Shown here: piece by piece, positions 1-5,894 of the stretch
Position numbering within the stretch: the stretch's first letter is position 1
How the letters are laid out: each line of letters opens with the position of its first letter
Source: Candidatus Zipacnadia bacterium
Lineage (GTDB): Bacteria > Armatimonadota > UBA5377 > JALGUK01
Length of the DNA: 13,705 bases
NCBI GenBank assembly: GCA_029820875.1
Contig: JALGUK010000027.1
Span: 1 to 13,705 of the forward strand
Reading direction: 5' to 3'
Position numbers and translations under genes: made by a program
Notes under the pieces: model-generated
What the model was told of the DNA's origin: nothing
Seen by the model: only the letters and a program-made list of their open reading frames with translations
Database searches by the model: none

Positions 1-576
1 ATGGGGCTTGAGGTGTTCTACTCCGATGACGAGGGGGAAACCTGGCAGACCAGCGGGCAGGTGCTGCACCTGAAGGGGAGCGCACAGGAACCGGCAGTTA
101 TCGAGCTTAAGGACGGGCGGGTGATGATGATCTGCAGGACAACACTCGGGCATATCTACAAGTGCTACTCAAGCGACGGCGGCGAGACGTTCAGCGAGCT
201 TGAGCCGATGGGCGTCATCGCGCCGTGTTCACCCTGCAGCATCCGGAGGATACCGACCACCGGGGACCTGCTCTTGATTTTCAGCGACAGCCGGGGCGCA
301 CGGGTGCCACACGCTTCGATGATCTCGCGCGACGAAGGGGAAACATGGGAGAACCTGCGCCATATAGAGCCGACAGGGCATAACTTCGCTTACACGAGCG
401 TGTGCTTCTGGGACGATATGAGCATACTCTCGTACTGGGACGCGGGGCCTGGAGGCCTGTCACTAAAGGTGAAGAGGCTGCCAATCAGTTGGTACCACGG
501 GCCGGAGGTGGATGCAGAGAAGAGTGTAAACGTACAGGCGCGAAAGAAACGGAGCAGAGGGGGGCTTAGGAGCTGA
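1..576 (+). CDS. Sialidase-like BNR/Asp-box protein, C-terminal part (5' end outside window)
   Basis: This is the last 191 residues of a sialidase-type beta-propeller. Three Asp-box motifs of the form S-x-D-x-G-x-T-W/F are visible: residues 8-15 (SDDEGETW), 57-64 (SSDGGETF) and 109-116 (SRDEGETW), spaced like successive propeller blades. The segment AVIELKDGRVMMICRT (32-47) matches the strand-plus-arginine pattern common in bacterial exo-sialidase-like proteins, where an arginine helps bind the sugar carboxylate. Complete family members usually have 350-450 residues. The reading frame is open to base 1 and the first ATG sits in mid-blade, so the true start is upstream and any signal peptide is not visible. 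Family membership is solid. Whether the substrate is sialic acid is not shown, since many environmental members of this fold act on other glycans or have no known substrate. Confidence 0.82.
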   Translation: MGLEVFYSDDEGETWQTSGQVLHLKGSAQEPAVIELKDGRVMMICRTTLGHIYKCYSSDGGETFSELEPMGVIAPCSPCSIRRIPTTGDLLLIFSDSRGARVPHASMISRDEGETWENLRHIEPTGHNFAYTSVCFWDDMSILSYWDAGPGGLSLKVKRLPISWYHGPEVDAEKSVNVQARKKRSRGGLRS

Positions 577-600
577 AATTTTTTATTCCAGACGGGAACT

Positions 601-617
601 TGATAGCATTGTTATCA
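601..617. promoter_or_regulatory. Short operator-like inverted repeat upstream of hsp20
   Basis: The half-sites tgata (601-605) and tatca (613-617) flank 7 nt in the 144-bp gap before the Hsp20 gene. A -35-like TTGACG lies at 651-656, but no well-spaced -10 box follows it. No CIRCE element (TTAGCACTC-N9-GAGTGCTAA) is present, so there is no sign of HrcA control. A 5-bp repeat can easily arise by chance. Confidence 0.2.
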
Positions 618-726
618 TGTTAATAGACATGGATGCAAGCAAGGTTACCCTTGACGGTTGGAAACATGTCATAAATGAGGCCGAGAGCGTATATAGGCCT
701 CTGCAAAATCGAGGAGGTGCATGGCT

Positions 727-1212
727 ATGGCTCTTCTGCAAAGGTGGCAACCAAGGCGTTTGCTTGAGCGGTGGCATCCGCGGGAGGATTGGCTGAGTCC
801 TTTCGATGAGATGCGCCGTATGATGGACCGCATGTTCGACGAATTCTTCCGTAGCACTCCCCTTGAAGCCGCGACGACCTGGGCGCCGAGTGTTGACCTC
901 TACGAGGACGGCAACGACCTTGTTTTGAAGGCCGAGATCCCGGGGGTCAGCAAGGATGACCTGGATGTCACGATCGAGGACGGCGTCCTGCGGATCAGCG
1001 GTGAGACCAAGCGGGAGGAAAAGACCGAAGACAAGGGATACTACTGCCAGGAGCGGTACTACGGCTCCTTCCATCGCCAGCTCCCCCTTCCGGTGGCGGT
1101 GAAGGAGGACCAGGCTAAGGCGACGTTCAAGAACGGAGTTTTGGAGGTTCGCCTGCCTAAGGCCGAGGAAGAGAAGCCGAAGGGGCGCAAGATTGAGATT
1201 AGTGAAGCGTAA
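727..1212 (+). CDS. Hsp20/alpha-crystallin small heat-shock protein
   Basis: This is an ATP-independent cytosolic holdase that binds unfolding proteins. The 161-residue protein has a helical N-terminal arm with the motif [18 protein letters not shown] (24-41), typical of bacterial class A Hsp20. The alpha-crystallin domain follows at about 52-146, starting near [10 protein letters not shown] and ending with the signature [12 protein letters not shown] (134-145). A C-terminal I-x-I anchor (IEI, 156-158), used for oligomer assembly, is present. An in-frame ATG also occurs at 721. I chose 727 because the strong Shine-Dalgarno gaggaggt (711-718) is only 2 nt from the first ATG but 8 nt from the second. 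The gene stands alone between the sialidase-like gene and the propeller gene, with hairpins immediately downstream. The family assignment is firm. Confidence 0.95.
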   Translation: MALLQRWQPRRLLERWHPREDWLSPFDEMRRMMDRMFDEFFRSTPLEAATTWAPSVDLYEDGNDLVLKAEIPGVSKDDLDVTIEDGVLRISGETKREEKTEDKGYYCQERYYGSFHRQLPLPVAVKEDQAKATFKNGVLEVRLPKAEEEKPKGRKIEISEA

Positions 1213-1221
1213 TCAAGTCGG

Positions 1222-1242
1222 GGCGCAGCATTATGCTGCGCC
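1222..1242 (+). terminator. Perfect hairpin just after hsp20
   Basis: Arms ggcgcagca (1222-1230) and tgctgcgcc (1234-1242) form a perfect 9-bp stem with a 3-nt loop, 10 nt past the Hsp20 stop. No T-run follows, so it may act as an mRNA 3'-end stabiliser or a weak terminator rather than a canonical intrinsic one. The ATG inside the hairpin is not credible as a start. Confidence 0.5.
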
Positions 1243-1260
1243 TCCTCCCGCTTGAGAGGA

Positions 1261-1315
1261 CGGCGGCAGAGGGTTGGAGAACATCTCCGGCGAAATCTGC
1301 CGCCGCTGAGTTTTT
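1261..1315 (+). terminator. Nested hairpin followed by T5 (terminator or leader attenuator)
   Basis: The outer arms cggcggcaga (1261-1270) and tctgccgccg (1296-1305) form a perfect 10-bp stem. Inside it, ggaga (1276-1280) pairs with tctcc (1284-1288). Five T residues follow at 1311-1315, after ctgag. The position fits termination of hsp20 read-through. It also lies only about 35 nt before the propeller-gene start, so it could be an attenuator in that gene's leader. Confidence 0.6.
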
Positions 1316-1316
1316 A

Positions 1317-1344
1317 AGGGCATTTGGCTGCCCTCGAGGAGGGG
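1317..1344 (+). promoter_or_regulatory. Small hairpin abutting the ribosome-binding site of the propeller gene
   Basis: agggca (1317-1322) and tgccct (1329-1334) form a 6-bp stem ending next to the Shine-Dalgarno gaggagggg (1336-1344). That Shine-Dalgarno, followed by GTG at 1350, decides the start of the downstream gene. The stem could modulate ribosome access, but that is inference. Confidence 0.4.
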
Positions 1345-1349
1345 ATACA

Positions 1350-2543
1350 GTGAACTGGCGGGAGGATGAACACTCATCGCACAGGGTTCAACTTCTCTCG
1401 GCACGGGCCGTAACAAGCGGCCCTTATCATCATTTTTTCGGCTACTATGACAAGCAGCAGTGGGACGCGACGGGCCGATACATGCTCGGGCTGGAGGTCA
1501 AGTTCATCAATCGTCCGCCGACGCCAGCCGACTCCGCGGTCGTGGGCATGGTGGACACTGCAGACGGGAACCTTTTCATTTCCCTCGACGAGACGTCGGC
1601 ATGGAACTGGCAGCAGGGAACGATGCTACAGTGGTTGGGTAGCGCCCCCAAACGACTTATTATCTACAACGCGCGTGAGGGGGACCGGTTTGTCTCGAAG
1701 ATCCGCGATGTACACAGCGGACAGGTGAGGACGCTCCCGAGGCCTATCTATGCAGTGACGCGGGATGGGAAGGCGGCGCTCAGTCTCAACTTCTCCCGGG
1801 TGGCGCGCACGCGGCCGGGATACGGGTACGTCGGACTGCCCGACCCGGGCGAGGGCAACCCACACCCAAGCGATGACGGCATCTGGTGGATGAACCTGGG
1901 CACCGAAGAGGCACGCCTTATCGTTTCATTGGACCAGATGGCGCACTTCGAGCCGCATCCGACGATGGGAAACGCCACCCACTGGTTCAACCACCTGCTC
2001 CCAAACCCTGACGGTTCCCGGTTTGTTTTCCTGCACCGATGGAGGCAACCCGGTGACCGCTATACCACATGGCACCGGATGTTTACAGCCAACCCGGACG
2101 GGTCTGAGCTGCACATGGTCGTTGACGGGATGGTCTCTCATTTTGAATGGCGGGATGAGACTCACATTCTGGCGTGGGCGAGGCAAGAGGGGAGAGGGGA
2201 CCACTATTATCTGTTCACCGACAGGACCGGCGCGGCAGAAATTGTCGGGGAAGGGATATTGACCAGCGACGGGCACTGCAGCTACTCGCCGGACAAGCGG
2301 TGGATTCTGACGGACACATATCCGGACCGGCAACACACCCGAACGCTTATCCTATATCGCGTTCCCAACGGGCCACGGATTGACATCGGCAGGCTCTTTG
2401 CGCCACCGGAACTGGAGGGAGAAATCCGCTGCGATCTACATCCGCGATGGAGTCGTGACGGAACGAAAGTGTGCATTGACTCGGCACATGAGGGCGACAG
2501 GCAGATGTACGTGGTGGACGTAAGGGATATCGTGAATGCTTAG
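1350..2543 (+). CDS. Oligogalacturonate-lyase-like (PL22/TolB-type) beta-propeller protein
   Basis: The 397-residue protein resembles the propeller family that includes oligogalacturonate lyases (PL22) and TolB/WD40-like repeats. The N terminus has the family-like segment GPYHHFFGYYDKQQWDATG (24-42). Blade-type repeats follow, for example DGHCSYSPDKRWILTDTYPD and, near the end, HPRWSRDGTKVCIDSAHEG leading into QMYVVDV. Conserved-looking His residues recur in the blades, as in the family, where His and Met residues bind a metal. No signal peptide is evident. An open frame extends upstream to an ATG at 1233, but that ATG is inside a hairpin; the GTG at 1350 has a strong Shine-Dalgarno 5 nt away. 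The fold is fairly sure. Actual pectate-oligomer cleavage is unproven, and many relatives in glycan-degrading bacteria are uncharacterised. The sialidase-like gene nearby fits a glycan-handling theme. Confidence 0.75.
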   Translation: MNWREDEHSSHRVQLLSARAVTSGPYHHFFGYYDKQQWDATGRYMLGLEVKFINRPPTPADSAVVGMVDTADGNLFISLDETSAWNWQQGTMLQWLGSAPKRLIIYNAREGDRFVSKIRDVHSGQVRTLPRPIYAVTRDGKAALSLNFSRVARTRPGYGYVGLPDPGEGNPHPSDDGIWWMNLGTEEARLIVSLDQMAHFEPHPTMGNATHWFNHLLPNPDGSRFVFLHRWRQPGDRYTTWHRMFTANPDGSELHMVVDGMVSHFEWRDETHILAWARQEGRGDHYYLFTDRTGAAEIVGEGILTSDGHCSYSPDKRWILTDTYPDRQHTRTLILYRVPNGPRIDIGRLFAPPELEGEIRCDLHPRWSRDGTKVCIDSAHEGDRQMYVVDVRDIVNA

Positions 2544-2557
2544 CCGTTCAAACCCCC

Positions 2558-2583
2558 CGCCGCAACGCCTTGCGGCGCTTTTT
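2558..2583 (+). terminator. Intrinsic terminator of the propeller gene
   Basis: cgccgcaa (2558-2565) and ttgcggcg (2570-2577) form a perfect GC-rich 8-bp stem with a cgcc loop. TTTTT follows at 2579-2583. It starts 14 nt after the stop codon and is the clearest Rho-independent terminator in the window. In the opposite direction the hairpin is followed by a G-run, so it should not work well for the minus-strand remnant ending at 2584. Confidence 0.88.
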
Positions 2584-2834
2584 CTATTGACTCAGCCACT
2601 GCTGGAGCAAAGCCCGTGCTTTGTCGCCCTCGGCAAGGAGCTTTTGGTCAGGCCCGAAAAATTTAAAGTGCGGGATGCAGTGGAGGTTGAACTGGTGCGC
2701 CGTAAGCGACTCCCAGTCGATGCCCTTGACGCCTGGCCGATTGATTGTTGCGCGGGCAATTGAGGGGCAAGCGCGGCCAGCACAATAACCATCGCGGTGG
2801 TGGTGGCCCACAATAACTGCCGGGTATATCGCAT
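2584..2834 (-). pseudogene. Thioredoxin-like remnant: signal peptide and C-terminal half in different frames
   Basis: Reading the minus strand, an ATG at 2834 has a Shine-Dalgarno-like gaggag upstream and opens a frame encoding a convincing signal peptide (MRYTRQLLW, a hydrophobic core, then ALAPQLPAQ). The frame then becomes unlike a protein. In the frame one base back, from about 2740 to the stop at 2584, the translation reads VKGIDWESLTAHQFNLHC, then IPHFKFFGPDQKLLAEG, and ends in LLQQWLSQ. This resembles the second half of periplasmic thioredoxin-fold proteins, including the cis-proline strand (IPHF) and the following hairpin. The first half of the fold with its CxxC motif is missing in all frames. 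The simplest reading is a gene broken by an internal deletion plus frameshift. No classical slippery heptamer sits at the frame change, so programmed frameshifting is unlikely. A sequencing indel alone would not restore the missing half. Confidence 0.5.
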
Positions 2835-2991
2835 TGCGAGGATCTCCTCAAATGGTGAACAATACGCCGGAATTTAACTTGGCGCTTTTTCTCTTCTTGT
2901 AATGAACGCACAAGGTGCCTACCCTCGTTCCTTCGAACGAGCGTATCACGCGGAGGAGGTCCTTAATTATCTCTCCAAGTGGGGGCAAAGG

Positions 2992-3038
2992 GCCCTCCCG
3001 CTCCCCATGCAAACAGAGGCCCTCGTTTTAGGGAGGGC
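2992..3038. repeat. 8-bp perfect inverted repeat with 31-nt loop
   Basis: gccctccc (2992-2999) and gggagggc (3031-3038) are exact reverse complements. No T-run follows on either strand. It lies upstream of the thioredoxin remnant and downstream of the outer-membrane gene, both on the minus strand, and could belong to either transcript. Confidence 0.4.
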
Positions 3039-3085
3039 GGGCGCTTAGGCATTCTCCCCTAATATGAGCATACCAGCCCATGGGA

Positions 3086-3147
3086 GCAGAAGGCCCTTCA
3101 TCGGTGCCGGGAGTGAGTCCGTACAGCTTTTGCGGGCCTTCCCCTGC
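3086..3147. ncRNA. Stem-loop module 1 carrying the 14-nt element
   Basis: gaaggccc (3089-3096) pairs perfectly with gggccttc (3134-3141). It is extended by gca/tgc (3086-3088 with 3145-3147) around a 3-nt bulge. The 37-nt loop contains the element gccgggagtgagtc (3106-3119), whose minus-strand form is gactcactcccggc. No known RNA family was recognised. Calling it an RNA rests only on the stem and on its resemblance in layout to module 2. Confidence 0.35.
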
Positions 3148-3160
3148 TTGGGTCTCGTGT

Positions 3161-3239
3161 GGCTCCACTGTCTTTGGTCTCATGGCGCACCGCCGGGAGT
3201 GAGTCGGGGGTGGTTGCGAATTCCGCGTCCAGTGGAGCC
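3161..3239. ncRNA. Stem-loop module 2 carrying the 14-nt element
   Basis: ggctccactg (3161-3170) and cagtggagcc (3230-3239) form a perfect 10-bp closing stem, unrelated in sequence to that of module 1. Inside, cgca-ccgcc (3186-3194) can pair with ggtgg-t-tgcg (3209-3218; one G-T pair, one bulge), presenting the second copy of gccgggagtgagtc (3192-3205) at the stem tip. Keeping the internal element while changing the closing stem, yet keeping it paired, is the pattern expected of a selected RNA structure. Confidence 0.38.
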
Positions 3240-3257
3240 GTTCGCAGACCCGTTGTT

Positions 3258-3325
3258 TCCCATCGCTCTATGGGAGGAGGGAAAAGGAGTCAGACAAGCG
3301 CGGGGGTGTTTCTTGCCTGAACTCC
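3258..3325. repeat. Two further stem-loops next to the end of the outer-membrane gene
   Basis: The first stem pairs tcccat (3258-3263) with atggga (3270-3275). The second pairs ggagt-cag-a-caag (3286-3298) with cttg-c-ctg-a-actcc (3312-3325), giving 12 pairs with one mismatch and one bulge. A competing stem gggggtg (3302-3308)/caccccc (3337-3343) overlaps the second. On the minus strand these would be in the 3' untranslated part of the outer-membrane gene. No T-run marks a classical terminator. Confidence 0.35.
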
Positions 3326-3444
3326 ACTTTCAGCATCACCCCCTTGCTATCGGGTTTTCGCTTTGCAGTCTTCTCGGTGCTTTGTTCATTCTGTCTTTTT
3401 CGCTTCGTAGGACAACGCTTGTACACGCTCTTGCGGAACTTCTC

Positions 3445-5703
3445 TCAGTTGAACGCGATGCTGCCGGTAATCTGGCCGGTCAGGTTGGTCCTGTTGTTGA
3501 TGTCGTCGTAGTTCACGCTCAGATTCAGGCCGTCAAGAAGTTCGCTGGTTAGTCCAGCCCTGACCATTTGCGGCTTGCCGGTCTGCTGGGTGAGGGAGAC
3601 GGTCAGGTTGGTGCGAGGAGCAATAGCACCGTTGAGCTGGCCGACCCAGTTCCGACGGTTTTTGACGTCCGCGTAAGTCATGTTGATGCTGAGGCCGTCG
3701 GTAATCTGGCCGGTCAACCCACAATTGAGCTGGCGTGGCTTGCCAGCTTGGTCCTTAAGCGCGAGGGCCAAGTTCAGACCTTCATGAATCTTACCCTTGA
3801 CGGTCAGTTGAGTGTTCGGCTGGTCATGATACTTGCCGCTGAATGCCATGGCGATGTCCCAGCCGGAGCCGAGTTTGCCGTTGAGTTGATAAGCGACGTT
3901 CGGCTCGTCGGAACCGTAGGGGCGAGTGTATGTAGTGCTCGCGGTCAGGGTTTTGCCGAGCTTGTGGCTCAGCGTGAAAGTGTGGCCTGCGCGCTTCTGG
4001 TGAGCGTCAAGCGCCAACGCAGCGCGGAACGTGGAATCCGCGCCCAGGCGGAAGTTCAGGCCCACCTGGCCAGCGCGATACATAGCGTCATGTGTACCGT
4101 TGACGCCGAAGTTCGCCAGCAGGTCCATCGTGACATTGCCCTGCCCCATCACGGAGCGGAACTGCCCCTTCACCTTCGACCAATCCCATGTATTGCCGCG
4201 CCCCTGGACGGGGCCGGTAAGCGCGAACGTTGCACCGGGCGTGCCGAGGGCGAGGGTTTTGGTCATGTCGAATTTATAGGGAGTGGCGTACATCCCATCC
4301 CGGTTGAAGTGCATATTAGCCAGATAGGTGCGCAACAGCCCGTCGACCTTGTCGTCGCGGAAGAGCGCAAACTTATCCACGAGCGGCGTCAACAGGTCCT
4401 GGCGGCCCTCGGTTTTGAAGTTCTCAACGAACCGGAATGCAATATCCTGCGTGCTGAGCCGGTAGGCGCTCGGCTTCTCGCCGGTATCGTTCTGCGGGGC
4501 GATATTCGCGAACTTCATGCTGAACGGACCGGTGACGCGAATACCAGATGTAAAGTCGCGGGCGGTCGCGACCAATGCCCGCGAGAAAACGTCATCGCCG
4601 GGAGCGATACGCGGCGAGAGTGCATTGAGCTTAGCCTGAACGGCGGCGGTGGCCGCCTGCTCAGGGGAGACTTTCTTTTTGCCGCTGGGCTTGAGAGCGA
4701 ATTTACCGCTCTTTTCATCCCACCCGATCTGGCCCGTCCATGCGGCCAAGACCGACGCGAACGGGGCCTCGTCAGCAGCATTCGACAGCAAGCCGCTGAC
4801 GCCGCCTGTCAAGCCCTCCATGACAGGCTGGGTTCGGAATCTCATACTGAATGGGCCGGTCACCTGGACGCTGCCCGCCAGGCCAGAAACTAGGGGGTTT
4901 GTAAACGGGTTGTCACCCGTGGCGGAACCTGCCAGCGCCTGGAGCTTGCCCTGGACGGCAGCCGTAGCCGCCTGCTCGGGACTCACACCCTTTTTGCCGC
5001 TGGGCTTGAGGGCGAATTTGCCGCCCTTCTCGTTCCAGCCAATCTGGCCTGCCCAGGCAGCCAAGGCGGATGTCATCGGGGCGTGTTCGGCAGCATTCGA
5101 CAGCAAGCCGCTGACGCCCCCGGTGAAACCCTCCATAAGTGGCTTCGTACGGAAGCGCAGAGCACCGGGCTTCTCAAACTCGATGCTCTTTGCGGCTCCG
5201 CCAGCCAGCGCAGAGATAAAACGATCGCCGGTGGAGTCTGTGGGAAGCTGGGAAGCAAGCCCCATAAGGCTGTCCTGGGTCATGCCGGTCAGCTCCTTGG
5301 CGAGAAGCGCCTCGGGGTCCTTGCCCGGCTTAAACTCGAACTTGCCGTGGACATCGTCCCATTGAAGCTCGCCCGAAAATGCGCGAACCAATCGACCGAC
5401 AGGGGACTTCTGCTCATCGTCGCGGAATGCCTCGCGCAGATTTTGCACAAGGCCGCTCATGCTCTGGCGCACGAGCTGGTCACGGCGGAGTTCATCCGCA
5501 CGAGCGCTCCACTGAGGGGCCAGGGGCGCGGTGCCCGCGAAGCCAAGCGGGTTGCCAGCCTCGCTCATGATGGGCGAGGACGTAAAGTCTACGTTATTGG
5601 CAGTAGCCCCGTCTTGGGCACATACTGGCGCCACAAGGAGGAGTAGCGTGATTATAATCGAAACTGCTATGCAGGTAATTCCGTGGATAAATCCGTGCTT
5701 CAT
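3445..5703 (-). CDS. Secreted repeat protein with probable C-terminal outer-membrane beta-barrel
   Basis: I recognise no named family for this 752-residue protein. It starts with a clear signal peptide (MKHGFIHGIT, a run of I/L/V, then VAPVCAQ, with likely cleavage near residue 30). The ATG at 5703 has the Shine-Dalgarno gggagtgag 5 nt upstream; an in-frame ATG at 5799 would put 32 unlikely residues before the signal peptide. Residues about 76-404 hold three tandem repeats of about 105 residues. Repeats 2 and 3 are very alike (EGxTGGVSGLLSNAA; GQIGW-x-EK; GKFALKPSGKK; VSPEQAATAAVQ; VTGPFSM), and repeat 1 is degenerate. Residues about 490-752 are dense in alternating beta-strand patterns with Gly/Asn turns. 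They include a roughly 55-residue repeat (DGLSINMTYADVKNRRN versus DGLNLSVNYDDINNRTN), as in outer-membrane barrels. The last residues are SIAFN, without the classical terminal aromatic. Porin-like or surface-layer roles are possible; none is shown. Confidence 0.72.
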   Translation of the reverse strand: MKHGFIHGITCIAVSIIITLLLLVAPVCAQDGATANNVDFTSSPIMSEAGNPLGFAGTAPLAPQWSARADELRRDQLVRQSMSGLVQNLREAFRDDEQKSPVGRLVRAFSGELQWDDVHGKFEFKPGKDPEALLAKELTGMTQDSLMGLASQLPTDSTGDRFISALAGGAAKSIEFEKPGALRFRTKPLMEGFTGGVSGLLSNAAEHAPMTSALAAWAGQIGWNEKGGKFALKPSGKKGVSPEQAATAAVQGKLQALAGSATGDNPFTNPLVSGLAGSVQVTGPFSMRFRTQPVMEGLTGGVSGLLSNAADEAPFASVLAAWTGQIGWDEKSGKFALKPSGKKKVSPEQAATAAVQAKLNALSPRIAPGDDVFSRALVATARDFTSGIRVTGPFSMKFANIAPQNDTGEKPSAYRLSTQDIAFRFVENFKTEGRQDLLTPLVDKFALFRDDKVDGLLRTYLANMHFNRDGMYATPYKFDMTKTLALGTPGATFALTGPVQGRGNTWDWSKVKGQFRSVMGQGNVTMDLLANFGVNGTHDAMYRAGQVGLNFRLGADSTFRAALALDAHQKRAGHTFTLSHKLGKTLTASTTYTRPYGSDEPNVAYQLNGKLGSGWDIAMAFSGKYHDQPNTQLTVKGKIHEGLNLALALKDQAGKPRQLNCGLTGQITDGLSINMTYADVKNRRNWVGQLNGAIAPRTNLTVSLTQQTGKPQMVRAGLTSELLDGLNLSVNYDDINNRTNLTGQITGSIAFN
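4775..5118. repeat. 315-bp in-frame tandem duplication within the outer-membrane gene
   Basis: A 29-bp stretch at 4775-4803 (core cattcgacagcaagccgctg) recurs exactly at 5090-5118. The offset is 315 bp, or 105 codons. Surrounding sequence, for example tgccgctgggcttgag followed by gcgaattt, also recurs with scattered differences. This marks the DNA-level duplication behind protein repeats 2 and 3 and is a likely site of recombination or copy-number change. Confidence 0.75.
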
Positions 5704-5705
5704 TT

Positions 5706-5719
5706 TTCTCACTCCCGGC
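5706..5719 (-). promoter_or_regulatory. Ribosome-binding site of the outer-membrane gene, matching the 14-nt intergenic element
   Basis: The minus strand reads gccgggagtgag followed by aaaa and the ATG at 5703. These 12 nt are identical to the plus-strand core of the two elements at 3106 and 3192. The minus-strand transcript 3' of the gene would therefore carry two exact 12-nt complements of this ribosome-binding site. Confidence 0.6.
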
Positions 5720-5736
5720 TGTTGCTTCCGGTGGAT

Positions 5737-5760
5737 ATACGGTGGCTTAAGCCACCGTAT
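5737..5760. repeat. Perfect 24-bp palindrome in the divergent promoter region
   Basis: atacggtggctt (5737-5748) is followed directly by its exact reverse complement aagccaccgtat (5749-5760). With a 2-nt bulge the pairing extends to ggat/atcc outside. It sits in the 191-bp divergent region between the outer-membrane gene and the RimK-like gene, about 35-60 bp upstream of the former. It could be an operator, a leader hairpin, or one copy of a dispersed REP-like palindrome; only one copy is in this window. Confidence 0.65.
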
Positions 5761-5894
5761 CCAACCCGTACTAACGGCTACAAGCGCAAATTGTTCCATG
5801 TTTTTCGGGATTTTGGGGCCCCTAAGAGCGATTTCTTGGCGAAAAAGCGGGTATCTGCGATGATTTCGCCGTTCCTGGCGTCGGAGGCGGTACT

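Larger units (their letters stand above)
2835..3444. other. 610-bp intergenic region with many inverted repeats and no credible gene
   Basis: No open frame here has both a ribosome-binding site and a protein-like translation. The plus-strand frame opening at 3064 runs into the antisense of the next gene and is rich in unlikely residue runs. The stretch does hold several stems: 2924-2941 (ctcgttc/gaacgag), 2992-3038 (gccctccc/gggagggc around a 31-nt loop), 3086-3147, 3161-3239, 3258-3275 and 3286-3325, with an alternative stem 3302-3343. The density of stems suggests a structured RNA or a decayed element. The transcribed strand is not clear. Confidence 0.5.

Noticed and set aside
583..1074. 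Minus-strand frame opposite hsp20
   Set aside because: It is antisense to a clear Hsp20 domain and lacks an RBS.
2584..2834. Programmed -1 frameshift to make one exported thioredoxin
   Set aside because: No slippery heptamer lies at the frame change, and the CxxC half of the fold is missing even after joining the frames.
3160..3275. Cobalamin-riboswitch-like fragments on the minus strand (gggaa, then ccacccccgac)
   Set aside because: The conserved B12-box and GCCACTG core are absent, the order and spacing do not fit, and no cobalamin gene follows.
3064..3552. Plus-strand frame of 162 codons across the structured intergenic region
   Set aside because: No Shine-Dalgarno before the ATG, a translation rich in implausible Trp/Pro/Cys runs, and overlap of the outer-membrane gene 3' end. 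The two 14-nt elements fall in different frames, so they are not a protein repeat.
4372..4380. DnaA-box-like ttatccacg
   Set aside because: A single imperfect copy inside coding sequence, with no cluster around it.
3568..4893. Long plus-strand open frame (441 codons) opposite the outer-membrane gene
   Set aside because: It is fully antisense to a gene with a signal peptide, repeats and RBS. It has no good RBS, and its translation has no domain-like pattern. Long antisense frames are common in GC-rich codon-biased genes.
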